From Paulinella micropora (Eukaryota > Cercozoa > Imbricatea > Euglyphida > Paulinellidae), in contig WBZZ01004570.1 in assembly GCA_019918135.1 (NCBI GenBank), positions 195,001 to 259,000 of the forward strand: 64,000 nt of DNA, in the 5' to 3' direction. A program made the position numbers and the translations under genes. Shown piece by piece: positions 18,638 to 30,531 of this stretch (its first letter is position 1; every line of letters begins with the position of its first letter). The notes beneath the pieces are model-generated. The model made no database searches. It saw nothing but the letters and a program-made list of their open reading frames with translations, and was not told where the DNA came from.

Positions 18638-21600
18638 TCAATTGGCCTTTGATCCTGTCGGACATGTGCCTCCATTGGTAGCACGGGGCCGTTCGGTGAC
18701 GCGGCTCCGCTCCAAAGACTCGACTGGCGGTGCAATGTGCAAATGAGCGTGCTGTGCATGTGCAAGTGGGTGCAAGGAGTGAGAGGAGTTATCTGCCGAG
18801 AAGAAGTCCGCGACGCTGCGCTGACCTCCACCTACAACAGATCTAGCCAGACATTCTACCTGACTAGGCCTTCCCCTCCTCCTTCTACCCACCTCCTGAA
18901 CGAGCTTGAGGTCGATCACCTCCTCCTCCTCCGCCCCCTCTGCCTCCCTGATCTGCGCCTCCAACTCCTCCCACTCTTTCCAGATGGTGGCAACAAACCT
19001 CCCTAACTCCTCCTCCACCTCTTCTGGGACAGGGATAAACAAAACGCCGAGCATCGCCGCCATCTTTTCATCCTCCCCCTTCAGCCATTCCTCTTTGAAG
19101 AGCCTCATCTCCTCCTCCGCCTCCCGCAGTTCCCTGTGATAAAGCCCTCCTCGATTCAGCATGAGGGGCTGCCGGGCTTGCGCCTCATCGATAAACTTAA
19201 ACAGTGCCTCACGAGAGCTCGCAAACGTTGGGCAATGCAGCAGGAAGTGACGTAACGACTCGTTAACCTCAGTGCCACAAGGCGAAACAGCTTGAGCAGT
19301 CCGGCGAGCATGAGCCAAATTTGGATCGGTAGAGGCGAAGGCGATTGTTGCAGCTCAACAATCGCCTTCTGATAAGGTTGTGACTTCCCCCCTCCAGCGC
19401 CCGCCAACGTGGGAAAGCAGAGCAGGAAGACATCTGGCTAAGCAGCATCCTAAGCCCATCAGAGGGCTTAGCCTGCCGCTCCCAGCCAGCTACTTCCTGC
19501 CGGACAGACCATTGCTTTACCACCTCGTTCCAGTTCGCCAGAGCGGCCCGCCAGTCCTTATCATCTACCGTGCCATCTTCGTTCACGACCCGCTTGAGCG
19601 CATCCAAGCCCTCCCGCAGCCTGTGATCTGCTAAGATCAAATTTCCGTATCTTCCTTCCATTTGCACCGACCCGTGTTGTAAAGCCTGCGTGTTAGCGCT
19701 GTGTTGCCCAGTAACTCGATGCGCCCTAGGAACCGAAGCCGGGCCGCCTTGGCAAGGATGCTAAAACTCGGCGTGCGGCCTAAACCCCTGGTGATGCAGC
19801 CGCTTGTGCGCGTACCAACACCCAAGATGACCCGCAGGGGCGCTACCAACGCGCCCTCCAGCTTACTCAGCTTGTTGGCGCCCGGCAGATCCCAAAAAGC
19901 CGATGCGTAAAGCAACTTTGCGCCAACCATTTGCTGCCAATTCATCAGCCGAAGACGCGCTGGAACTTCGTGGGCAATCCAGAGGGGGTAGTAGGCAGCC
20001 GTTCCCGCTACAGTGATTTCCGCCGCCCGCTTCGCTTGCGGTTTATCGGAGAGGGTGTCCGTGAGCAGAACTCCCTGGTATTTGTAGTGGTCGGTGACGT
20101 TGAGAACCTTGCCCCGGAACCTCACGCACGGGGGCGACTTTTTTGACTTGGCGTGCCCGTATATCGGCATGACTTCCGTCTTGCCCGGTTTCAGGTTGAT
20201 TTCAAGCCGGTAGTCCTCCACGAATGTCGCCACGACATTTACAATCTGTTGAAGCTCCGTGATACTATGCGCAATTACCGCAACGTCGTCGGCGTAAAGC
20301 AGGGTCCGTATGTCTTCGATGCGGTTGAGGTCCTCGATCTCCAACTCTTTCGCGATTCGGACCGTTAGCTCATCCATGAAGACGTTGAACAGCGACGGTG
20401 ACAACGGCGACCCTTGCTGAATTCCCATCTCTTCCAGCACTTCACCAGTGAGTTCGCCATCGACTAGCACTCGCGATGACGTTCTTCGGTAAAAACGCCG
20501 CAGAATGCGATAGAACTTGCCCTGTACCCCCATCTGGGTTAGCCTCTGAAACAACCCGGCCCGCCAAACCGTAGGGAATGCCTTTATCAGATCCACGAAC
20601 AAAACGAAAGAACGGAGGCCAGCTTGTTGTCTAAGGCGCAGACGCTCCTTAAGGACAAAAATCTGGTCCCCCGTACTACGTTTTGGCCGGAACCCACCCT
20701 GCTCTGGGCGCAGCCTGCCCGGCTGATCGATGAAAGCCGTAAGCCTCGCCGCCATAAGGGACAGATACATCTTACCCAGACAGCTCAGAATCGCGATGTC
20801 TCTCCAATTTTCCGGATCGGTTGGGTCGCCTCCTTTTGGGATGTTGACGATAATCGCTTTGCCCCAGTCGCTGGGGGTGTATTCGCACGATTTCAACCAG
20901 TTGAAGAAGCGCACCAGAAAGCTCACAATCCGCGTGCCTCCGTACTTGAGCATCTAGTTCTTGATCTTATCCGGTGAGCACGCTTTGTGATTCTGGAGAT
21001 TTTCCTGGCAGAGCTCCACTTCCTTCTCGGTGTAATCATAGTCCAGCGGGCCCGTCTCAGTCCGGATCTCCTCGGCTTGCGCCATGGCCTCGAATTGGTC
21101 GCGCAGGATGTCGTTATACTGGAAGGTTTCGCGGGCCTTCCGCTCGGGCTCAATCCGCGCTGCTTCCTCATCGGAACCGACTTCCTCTACACATGCATCC
21201 TCCAAAAACTGGTTTTCTTTGGGGACCACCATACGTCGGCGGTTTTCTTCCCATTTTTGTAGTTTTTCCCGGAGTGTGCATGCCAGAGTGCCATCGGGCT
21301 TCCGAACAGGAGCAGAAGCTTTGGACCGCCGAACCCCGCCCAAACGTTTTGACAGCTTCCAGTACGTGGCCATGGTAGCGCTCCTGAAGTTGGCAGTGGT
21401 GTCATTCTGGACCCGCTTCCACGCTTGCTCCTTCTTCTCCTTGCATAACCTTCTGACCGCCTTCCTCGCTTCTTTATATCTTTGCCAGGCCTCTCGGTTG
21501 GCCTCATTCCTTCGCCAGAGGCCGTATGCCTTTCTCCGTCGCGCAATCGCTTCCCTAAGACCCTCATCAAACCATGCATTAGTAAACCCTGGCCTAATCA

Positions 21601-22095
21601 CCCGAACTCCCAAGACGTTCGCGGCTGCGCCCGTGAAAGCTCGGACCACTAAGCTACCTCCTGCTGAAGCTCATCCGGGTCCTCCACTGCTGATAGATCT
21701 GGGAGGCCATCTGGCAACAGCCCCGATATACCAGCTGCAAAGGTCTCGTCGTACTTCAACCTAAGCTTAGACAGCTCACTCTCCTTACCCTCAACTATCC
21801 TGCCTATCAAGCGCTCTGCCTTGAATGCTTTGTACCTCTTAACCTGCTTTTTGGGGGGTGGCTGTCCCCCCCAGACCAGTTCCGCCCACACAGCTTTGTG
21901 GTCGGTATCAAGGTCTACCTCGTCGACGCCGAAGCTCGCATCCTCCGCCAGCTCGGAAGAGACGCAGATGTAATCCAGCAGATGCCTTCGTCCACCTACA
22001 TTTTCCTGCCTAGACCACCAATATTTGTCCCCCCGTGGTTGCGAAAACCCACTGAGATTGCGCAACCCCGTGGCAACAAGCATCGCAGCCAGCAA
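18638..22095 (-). pseudogene. LINE reverse transcriptase region, copy 2
   Basis: Same domains as copy 1, including FVDLIKAFPTVW, GIQQGSPLSPSLFNVF and LLYADDVAVIAH. Relative to copy 1 it has a 2-base loss near 19278, a 1-base loss near 19642, a stop codon replacing Glu just before MLKYGG (20954-20956), and a 13-base loss near 21655. The endonuclease to reverse transcriptase junction (about 21870) is in one frame here, because the run has seven G. That shows the family normally encodes a single polyprotein. The catalytic boxes are intact, so decay is recent. Confidence 0.88.
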
Positions 22096-23538
22096 CTCAC
22101 CATTCTCACTCCTAACCCCTCTACCCCTCTCATCTATCTCGCCAAAGGGCCCACCACTCCCTCCTCCCGCGCTATTCTGGCGGGCCCCAGCTTAGCATTA
22201 GCATCACCAACCGTAACCACATGACCTTTGGTGGCGAAGTAGGAGACGGCCGCCTGCCACGCCTCATAGGCTGCAATAGATTCCTCTCGTTGATTTTCTT
22301 GGGGGAAGTAGCCGTTACCGACGAACACATCCGACGCCGTCGCGCTCCCAGACGACAGCCTCACCCACAACTGCTGTGGGTGTGAAACAGGCGCCTGTAC
22401 AATGGTAGCGCACGGTGCCAGATAGTTGGCCACCAACGTCAAGACTCCTCCCAAGAGACGCGAGCCCGCACCAGTTGCAGCCGCTTTGCCGAGGACTGCG
22501 AAGCCGTCGACTTGGAGCTTCTCCACCTTCTGCGACGATAGGTTGTGCTCCTGGACTCCGACGATCACCCAGCCTCGCTCCTTGTAGTGCTCCGGCCATT
22601 CCCCAAAGCCTGGGCTATCCGCACCCACTTTGCCTTGCCAATTATGTGAGGCCACCCTCAGTGGGAAGCCTTTCATAAATTGGGAAGAACGAAGCTGGTG
22701 CCGATGCCTGCGCTTCGGTTGAGCCCGCCTGGAGCCCTCCGCCACCCTCCACGGCCCATCCTGCACCCTCCGCCCCAGCTCCTCCAGCTCCCGCATCCCG
22801 CCCCACTCCGCCAAGGGAGATTCACCGCTTGAGGGTTCGCCCTGGGGCTCGTCGACTTCCACGTCGAGCACCCAGTAGCCAAACCCCTGCTTGCGAAGCT
22901 CCCTCTGCATCTCTACATACTAGGCACCCCCCCCGTGCAGCCCGCTGCTTCTCTCTTTCCCGGAAAGTCCTACCCGTCGCAACGTGAACCTTTCCCGTGA
23001 AGAACTTACGCTCCCGCAGCAGCCGCACCATCTTCTCCGCCTCCTCACAAGACGCACATTTAATCCGCAGATGTCGCCCACTACCTCTGCCCGCGAATTC
23101 CACCTCGACTTCCCCGAGACCGAGAATTCGGAGCTCTCGCGCCATGACCACTGTCTGAGAGACATGCGATAGCCCCCATACTATGCAACATCTCTTATCC
23201 AGCTCATTTCGTACCTTCCTCCGCCACCTCCTCGGTGGCGGTACCGCTTGCCACACGCCGTGACCAGACCTTTCCGGACGTGACTTCTCTTCCGAGGTTG
23301 GGGAGGGTGATCGAGATGCAGCAGGATTGCTGGCTCTACGTGATTCAGGTTGCCCGTCAGGTACGCGAGCACTCGACCACCCCACCCCGGCCGAGTAGCC
23401 ATCGCCACCCGCAGGCGCACTCCCACGGGGAACGTCTAAACCTGAAGGATTACCGCCTTGACCCATAGGGCCAGCACTAGCGGCCGCGCTCTTCGCATAA
23501 GAACCTGACATAAGTGGTATGGGACCCCGGTGCCGCAT
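22096..23538 (-). pseudogene. LINE ORF1-like and endonuclease region, copy 2
   Basis: Matches the 565-codon segment of copy 1 but is broken near 22147 (one base lost) and near 22921-22930 (a stop codon from CAG to TAG and one extra C in a C-run). The endonuclease motifs VGVQEHN and TVGDANAKLG survive in the middle piece, and the DTDHKAVWAEL end survives in the downstream piece. Confidence 0.85.
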
Positions 23539-24211
23539 TGATCGAGTTGTAAACTCGATAAATGAGGACCCAGGTGGGGTTATTTAAAGCTCAACCCTTA
23601 AAAAGCATACGTGTACGTATGTATAGGAATACACACAAACACTCACCTGCATCCGTAACCAGGCACGAGGCAGACCCGCTGTGCATCATCGAGGTAGGTG
23701 TCGTGGCAAACCACCCTGCGTCCGATAAACGCTGCAAGTGAGTCATCTACCGAGAGCACAGAGTGACAGGCCCGTGCACGTGTACCCACCACCCCATAAC
23801 CCTCCGCCAGAGCAACCCCATGGCATCCGCAGGATGAGCACGAAGAGTGCTGAGAGAGAGGGTGAGCCAGGAGCCCCGCTCCGGTCCGTCGTTACTTTGG
23901 TCATTTAGTCGTTTCAAGGCTTGTGGTAAGGTGTAGGGCCTCTCGCCTTCGTACAAACTCCGACCGACAGTAGTTTGGTTGACCATCCTTCGCGGTGACC
24001 CTCTGAACACAACCCCCTCCCCCAGTGCCCACCCCTTGTGATTCCAGAGGCCACCCCGAGCCAAGAGCCATGAGTATGATGAGCAACTCACATGAGTTAC
24101 TCTCAGTAATTGGGACCCGTCTCATAAATCAATGGAACGCTTATCGTGCGCCCCTCATAGGCTCAGCCCGCAGGCCTCGCCCAAAGCAAAGCAAAGCAAC
24201 AACAACAACAA

Positions 24212-24296
<85 letters not shown>

Positions 24297-25397
24297 AGCG
24301 AGGCCGCCGTGGCTCGCCCGCAATCCAGCTGGGTGCACCTCGTCACAACCACTCATCGGCGTGAGCTCATAGCTGTGTGCGACATAGGTACAAGAGCAAG
24401 AGGAGAAACAGTGTGCCAGCGTGGATGTGTGGGTGAGGCAGTGCGGTGAGGCAAAGCAGCGATGCCAGTCGAATCCCTGGAGACGGAACCTAGCATCAAA
24501 AACATCGTATAAGTCTACCCCAGGCCTCCATCCACCGAGTGGTGAGCTCGATAAAAGAAGACCCGAGTGGGGTTCTCAACCCTTAAAAAAGCATAAACAT
24601 GTACGCCGCCAGGAACCCAACAACAATAACATAGCAGCCAGGAACCCAACAACAATAACATAGCAGCCAGGAACCCAACAACAATAACATAGCAGCCAGG
24701 AACCCAACAACAATAACATAGCAGCCAGGAACCCAACAACAATAACATAGCAGCCAGGAACCCAACAACAATAACATAGCTTCCGTAACCAGCCTTCAGG
24801 AACCCGCCTCAGTTACCCGCCCCCGTAACCAGGTCAGAGACGTGACGTACTATGCATCATTGAGGTGTGTGGCAAGCCACCCTGCGTCCGATAGAAGCTA
24901 CAAATGAGTCATCTACCGAGAACACTAAGTGACAGGCCCGGTCACATGCACCCAACACGTCCCGACCCTCCGCCAGAGCATCCCCATGGCATCCGCAAAG
25001 TGAGCACGAGGGGTTCTGGGAGAGAGGGTGAGTCAGGAGCCCCGCGTCCAGGCAGTCGCTACTGTGGCAGTTGAGTGATTTCAAGGCTTGTGGAAATGTG
25101 TGGGGCCTGTCGCCTTCATTCCCACTCATACCGACAGTAGTTTAGTTAACCAACCTGTCCAGTGACCCACTGAGCCCAACCCCCTCCCTCAGATAACCCC
25201 CACCCCCCGCACCCCGAGTGATACCAGAGGCCACCCCGAGCCAAGAGCCGTGAGCGTGGTGAGAGAGATTCTCTCAGTAAAAGTTTCCGTCTCATGAATC
25301 AGTGGAGCACTGATTATGTACCCCTCATAACAAGCTGCCAACGGCCCCAACCCCGCCGTGTGGCGGTGACACCCAACCATGTATTGGTGCCCCCCAA

Positions 25398-25398
<1 letters not shown>
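23539..25398 (-). repeat. LINE copy 2 5' UTR dimer with minisatellite and A/GA tract
   Basis: Same architecture as 13052-14924: the proximal unit 23539-24540 with a poly(A)/(GA)n tract at 24200-24300, and the distal unit 24541-25398 with six 29-bp repeats at 24608-24781. A 10-base deletion removes TATTTAAAGC near 24575. Confidence 0.75.
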
Positions 25399-25437
<39 letters not shown>

Positions 25438-25704
25438 GTGCTTCTCTGTCAATGGCTGATGCATTTCTGCACATGCGCCTCCATCGTCTCACCCGTGAGG
25501 GGAGTACGAAGAATTGACGATAGGCTCTAATGACACCCCCGCAAGGGCAGTTCCAACACTTCCAGACGGACCGGTATGTTCAATGAAAATACTGGTCCAG
25601 ACGGACCGGTATGTTCAATGAAAATACTGGTGGCACCGACGGGAATCGAACTGGCGACAGGGCCCAGATGGTAGAACTTGACCACTGGGCTATCACGGTG
25701 TCCA
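25438..25704 (-). mobile_element. tRNA-derived SINE, copy 8
   Basis: Sits 5' of LINE copy 2 in the same arrangement as SINE 14983-15249 beside LINE copy 1. Two internal repeats, boxes intact. Confidence 0.9.
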
Positions 25705-25730
25705 TAATAATAATAATAATAATAATAATA

Positions 25731-25999
25731 GTGCTTCTCTGTCAATGGCTGATGCATTTCTGCACATGCGCCTCCATCGTCTCACCCGTGAGGGGAGTAC
25801 GAAGAATTGACGATAGGCTGTAATGACACCCCCGCAAGGGCAGTTCCAACACTTCCAGACGGGGACCGGTATGTTCAATGAAAATACTAGTCCAGACGGA
25901 CCGGTATGTTCAATGAAAATACTGGTGGCACCGACGGGAATCGAACTGGCGACAGGGCCCAGATGGTAGAACTTGACCACTGGGCTATCACGGTGTCCT
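25731..25999 (-). mobile_element. tRNA-derived SINE, copy 9
   Basis: Two internal repeats with small changes (GACGGGGACCGG). The head abuts (AAT)n followed by a truncated family C element. Confidence 0.9.
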
Positions 26000-26012
26000 A
26001 ATAATAATAATA

Positions 26013-26218
26013 ATACTATATCTGAGGCGTACTGATGCAGCTAATGGCATAATCCTCAACGGACATAAGCCTCCAATACCCTTGTTCGAGGTCCTCCACC
26101 CCCCCGTGTCAGTCTCTCGCCTGATGATCGGGGCCACCGATGGAGCTCCTGAGGGCAAGACTGCACTAAGCCGAGGTTATTCCGCAGTCCCAGCAACCTC
26201 TTGCAAGACGTCACCGAA
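26013..26218 (-). mobile_element. Family C element, 5'-truncated
   Basis: Keeps only the 3' 200 bp of the roughly 480-bp family C (full copies at 30529-31010 and 38057-38540). The cut is at GACGTCACCGAAT, followed by (AAT)n. Confidence 0.8.
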
Positions 26219-26238
26219 TAATAATAATAATAATAATA

Positions 26239-26410
26239 GTGTATCTCCTGCCAATTGCTGAGCCAAAAGGCCATGTGCATCCAGTCCTCCATTCCATAAG
26301 GAAAGTCTCCACACCAATCGGTGGAATAAAGGAAGTGACGGCATAGAACATTACTCTAGGAGCTTTATACCAATCAGCCCATGGAAAGGACCGATGGCCT
26401 ATGTACTCCC
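26239..26410 (-). mobile_element. Family B short element, copy 2
   Basis: Full-length B copy, 3' end GTATCTCCTGCCAATTGCTG in plus-strand reading, 5' end at GTACTCCCT. Followed by the AAT-to-ATT junction where element orientation flips. Confidence 0.75.
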
Positions 26411-26447
26411 TAATAATGATAATAATAATTATTATTATTATTATTAT

Positions 26448-26678
26448 GGACACCGTGATAGCCCAGTGGTCAAGTTCTACCATCTGGGCCCTGTCGCCAG
26501 TTCGATTCCCGTCGGTGCCACCAGTATTTTCATTGAACATACCGGTCCGTCTGGAAGTGTTGGAACTGCCCGTGCGGGGGTGTCATTAGAGCCTATCGTC
26601 AATTCTTCGTACTCCCCTCACGGGTGAGACGATGGAGGCGCATGTGCAGATTTGCATCAGCCATTGACAGAGAAGCAC
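26448..26678 (+). mobile_element. tRNA-derived SINE, copy 10 (plus strand)
   Basis: First plus-strand SINE: GACACCGTGATAGCCCAGTG head, a single 38-bp unit, tail CAGCCATTGACAGAGAAGC then (ATT)n. It is preceded by (ATT)n, so microsatellite strand and element orientation flip together. Confidence 0.9.
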
Positions 26679-26702
26679 TATTATTATTATTATTATTATT
26701 AT

Positions 26703-26908
26703 TCCCGTCGGTGCCACCAGTATTTTCATTGAACATACCGGTCCGTCTGGACCAGTATTTTCATTGAACATACCGGTCCGTCTGGAAGTGTTGGAACTGC
26801 CCTTGCGGGGGTGTCATTAGAGCTATCGTCAATTCTTCGTACTCCCCTCACGGGTGAGACGATGGAGGCGCATGTGCAGAAATGCATCAGCCATTGACAG
26901 AGAAGCAC
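26703..26908 (+). mobile_element. tRNA-derived SINE, copy 11, 5'-truncated
   Basis: Begins inside the tRNA head (TCCCGTCGGTGCCACC), missing A box and most of B box, directly after (ATT)n. Two internal repeats and normal tail. Truncation at the 5' end fits target-primed reverse transcription. Confidence 0.9.
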
Positions 26909-26924
26909 TATTATTATTATTATT

Positions 26925-27428
26925 ACAGTAAGCAAGGTTTAATGAGAAAGAGACGATAGAAAAAAAGAAGAGCCTAAGTCAAAAGAATTCTGGTTCCAAG
27001 GAACAACAGTACAAGCTCATAAGGAAATCTGGGACTAAGGTTCAACAGAAAGCTCCTTGAAAGAATAATATGGAAGGGAAAAGAAAGAGAAAAAAAGAAA
27101 GAAAGGAACAAAGAGATAAAGAAAAACCAAGACAAGAAAACGAAGAAACAAAAAAACAGCAAAGAAAGAAAAAAGCAAAAAAGCAAAAGAGAATAGGAAC
27201 AAAAAACAAAAGAACCAAAAGAAACAAGCAAACAAGCGAAACAAAAGAAACAAAAACAAAACAAAAAAACAACAAAAGAGGCAGCCACAAACACTAAAAG
27301 CAAGCAAAAACAGACAAACACAAGGCGAGACAGTGGCAAGGGAGACGATACTGAACTAGAAGGCAAGAGCGGAAAGCGCCAGTAGAGGAAAGACATAACT
27401 AACAATGGGCGCAAGTGAGACTAATTGA
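26925..27428 (-). mobile_element. Family D copy 5, 5'-truncated
   Basis: Starts at ACAGTAAGCAAGG directly after (ATT)n instead of a T-run. Ends within the conserved block at GGCGCAAGTGAG, followed by a (TA)n tract (27432-27485). Confidence 0.7.
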
Positions 27429-27486
27429 AATTATATATATATACATATATATAATATATATATATATATAGAAATATATATATATA

Positions 27487-28390
27487 CAGTAAGCAAGGTT
27501 TAATGAGAAAGAGACGAGAGAAAAATAAAGAAGAGCTTAATTCAAAAGAAATCTGGTTCCAAGGAACAACAGTACAAGCTCATAAGGAAATCTGGAACTC
27601 AGGTTCAACAGAAAGCTCCTGGAAAGAGTAAGATGGGAGAGAAAAGAAAGAGAAAAAAGATAGAAAGAAAGAAAGAAAGAAAGGAACAAAGAGATAAAAA
27701 AGAAGAAAAAAACCAGGAAAAGAAAAGAGAACGAAGAAACAAAAAAACAGCAAAGAAAGATAAAAAAACAAAACACAAAAGAGAAAACGAACAAAAAACA
27801 AAAGAAACAAAAAAACAAGCAAACAAGCGAAACAAAAGAACAAAAACAATACAAAAAGACAACAACAGAGGCAGCGACAAACACTAAAGGCAAACAAAAA
27901 CAAACAAACACAAGGCCAGACAGGGGCAAGGGAGACGATACTGAACTAGAAGGCAAGAGCGGAAAGCGCCAGCAGAGAGGTAAGACATAACTAACAACGG
28001 GCGCAAGTGAGATCAATTGACAGTCAGTGAGACAGCCCTTAAGGAAACTGCAGCACCTAACGCAATTCACTCGCACCCGGAGGCTGTCGTAGCCAGGAGG
28101 GTGGTGTGCAGAGCGTAGTAAGGCTCGACGTGGCGTACTCGCGACGCGATTATTCCGAGTGCTGCAGTATCCATAAGTGGCAACCTCATAGACATGCAGC
28201 CTCAAGCTAGTCGAGCCAAACCACTCCGCACCCCACCCCCCTCATAGACCAGAAGAAACTCCACAAGCCACAACCATAAACATACAGTTGTGCCACACAT
28301 CAACTAGACCAAACCTAACAGGCAGCAGCAAGTAAGAAAAACAAAGAAGAAAAAAGGAAACAAAAGGGGAAAAGAGGGAGAAATAATTTT
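27487..28390 (-). mobile_element. Family D copy 6
   Basis: Preceded by a (TA)n tract. Contains all D blocks; a short deletion removes GACCAGCCCAAGCC-like sequence near 28177. The right end passes into (AAT)n and element G. Confidence 0.7.
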
Positions 28391-28401
28391 AATAATAATA
28401 A

Positions 28402-29023
28402 TATATATATTGATCTGTCATGGCTGAGCCCGAGGGCCATGCGCCTCCATCCCTCGACCCAACAGGGACTACAGTGAGTATGCTGGGGAGGGAAGAGTGA
28501 CTCTAACCATCCTGCACAGAAGGCCCCAAAAGTCCCTACTACCCGCACAGTGTCGGGTACCTTGCAGGAAATCAACTACAAATGATTGATCTTCCCCGCG
28601 TGAGAGCTCCACGAGACTGGGTAGGTCCCGCATGGAGGTACTCACAGGTAGCAGACATTTCATGCGGTCTGCCAACGCATGAGGACGTTTTGTGGTAAGT
28701 ATCTGGGACGCCTCGAAACCCGTCACCACCCCTAGATCGCGGAATGTAAATACCCCTTTGATCCCACGTGGTGTATGTCTTATGAAAAACAACACAACGA
28801 CATGGCCTCGGAACCAACACAACAACCTAGCCCGGAACCCACATCGACATAGCCTCGGAACCCACACAACAACAGAGCCTCGGAACCAACACAACAACAT
28901 AGCCTCGGAACCAACACAACAACATAGCCTCGGAGCCAACACAACGACATAGCCTCGAAACCAGTGGGAAGAGGCCCAACCACCTCCTCTTCCCGTGGGG
29001 TGCCATACTGTGCACCCCTCCAC
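28402..29023 (-). mobile_element. Element G: LINE-like ends with internal deletion
   Basis: In minus orientation the 5' part carries a 25-bp minisatellite (about 28800-28965; core CGGAACCAACACAACAACAT) related to the 29-bp repeat of the LINE 5' UTR. The 3' end reads GATGGAGGCGCATGGCC, GGCTCAGCCATGACAG, then (AT/ATT)n, matching the shared tail. No reverse transcriptase lies between. It looks like an internally deleted, non-autonomous derivative of a LINE related to the full-length pair. Confidence 0.6.
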
Positions 29024-29054
<31 letters not shown>

Positions 29055-29069
29055 GTAATAATAATAATA

Positions 29070-29336
29070 GTGCTTCTCTGTCAATGGCTGATGCATTTCT
29101 GCACATGCGCCTCCATCGTCTCACCCGTGAGGGGAGTACGAAGAATTGACGATAGGCTGTAATGACACCCCCGCAAGGGCAGGTCCAACACTTCCAGACG
29201 GACCGGTATGTTCAATGAAAATACTGGTCCAGACGGACCGGTATGTTCAATGAAAATACTGGTGGCACCGACGGGAATCGAACTGGCGACAGGGCCCAGA
29301 TGGTAGAACTTGACCACTGGGCTATCACGGTGTCCA
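29070..29336 (-). mobile_element. tRNA-derived SINE, copy 12
   Basis: Two internal repeats, boxes intact. Flanked by (AAT)n. Confidence 0.9.
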
Positions 29337-29360
29337 ATAATAATAATAATAATAATAATA

Positions 29361-29600
29361 GTGCTTCTCAGTCAATGGCGAATGCATTTCTACACATGTG
29401 CCTCCATCGTCTCACCCGCGAGGGGAGTACGAAGATTTGACGATAGGCTCTACTGACACCCCCGCAAGCAGCTCCAAGCCTTCCAGACAGACCAATACTT
29501 TCAAAGAAAATATCCTTTGAAAATACTGACACCGACGGGAATCGAACTGGCGACAGGTCCCAGATGGTAGACTTTAACCACTGGGCTATCGCGGTGCCAC
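29361..29600 (-). mobile_element. tRNA-derived SINE, variant A2, copy 2
   Basis: Matches the A2 variant at 18022-18262. In both cases an A2 copy lies between two ordinary copies, so the trio 29070-29924 parallels 17704-18535. Confidence 0.85.
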
Positions 29601-29644
<44 letters not shown>

Positions 29645-29923
29645 GTGCTTCTCTGTCAATGGCTGATGCATTTCTGCACATGCGCCTCCATCGTCTCACC
29701 CGTGAGGGGAGTACGAAGAATTGACGATAGGCTGTAATGACACCCCCGCAAGGGCAGTTCCAACACTTCCAGACGGACCGGTATGTTCAATGAAAATATT
29801 GGTCCAGACGGACCGGTAGACTGGACCGGTATGTTCAATGAAAATACTGGTGGCACCGACGGGAATCGAACTGGCGACAGGGCCCAGATGGTAGAACTTG
29901 ACCACTGGGCTATCACGGTGTCC

Positions 29924-29924
<1 letters not shown>
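29645..29924 (-). mobile_element. tRNA-derived SINE, copy 13, with extra partial repeat
   Basis: Internal region has an additional CGGTAGACTGGAC piece between two 38-bp units, showing ongoing expansion of the internal repeat. Confidence 0.9.
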
Positions 29925-30001
<77 letters not shown>

Positions 30002-30025
30002 TAATAATAATAATAAATAATAATA
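29925..30025. repeat. (AAT)n microsatellite, about 100 bp
   Basis: Long, nearly pure run between a SINE head and a family B tail. Confidence 0.95.
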
Positions 30026-30200
30026 TGTATGTATCGTCTGCCAATTGCTGAGCCAAAAGGCCATGTGCATCCAGTCCTCCATTCCATAAGGAAGTCTCCA
30101 CACCATTCGGTGGAATAAAGGAAGTGACGGCATAGAACATTCCTCTAGGAGCTTTATACCAATCAGCCCATGGAAAGGGACCGATGGCCTATGTACTCCC
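30026..30200 (-). mobile_element. Family B short element, copy 3
   Basis: Full-length B element in minus orientation between (AAT)n tracts. Confidence 0.75.
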
Positions 30201-30233
30201 TAATAAATAATAATAATAATAATAATAATAATA

Positions 30234-30499
30234 GTGCTTCTCTGTCAATGGCTGATGCATTTCTGCACATGCGCCTCCATCGTCTCACCCGTGAGGGGAG
30301 TACGAAGAATTGACGATAAGCTCTAATGACACCCCCGCAAGGGCAGTTCCAACACTTCCAGACGGGCAGGTATGTTCAATGAAAATACTGGTCCAGACGG
30401 ATCGGTATGTACAATGAAAATACTGGTGGCACCGACGGGAATCGAACTGGCGACAGGGCCCAGATGGTAGAACTTGACCACTGGGCTATCACGGTGTCC

Positions 30500-30500
<1 letters not shown>
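30234..30500 (-). mobile_element. tRNA-derived SINE, copy 14
   Basis: Two internal repeats, with one TATGTACAATG variant. Confidence 0.9.

Positions 30501-30528
<28 letters not shown>

Positions 30529-30531
<3 letters not shown>

Larger units (their letters stand above)
18628..25398 (-). mobile_element. Full-length LINE, copy 2 (decayed)
   Basis: Near-identical partner of 8126-14924, offset by about 10.5 kb, with the same 5' end, the same six minisatellite units and the same tail. Unlike copy 1 it has several small indels and stop codons in the coding part. Both copies end in (AAT)n next to SINEs, which fits either two insertions into similar sites or one segmental duplication. Confidence 0.92.
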
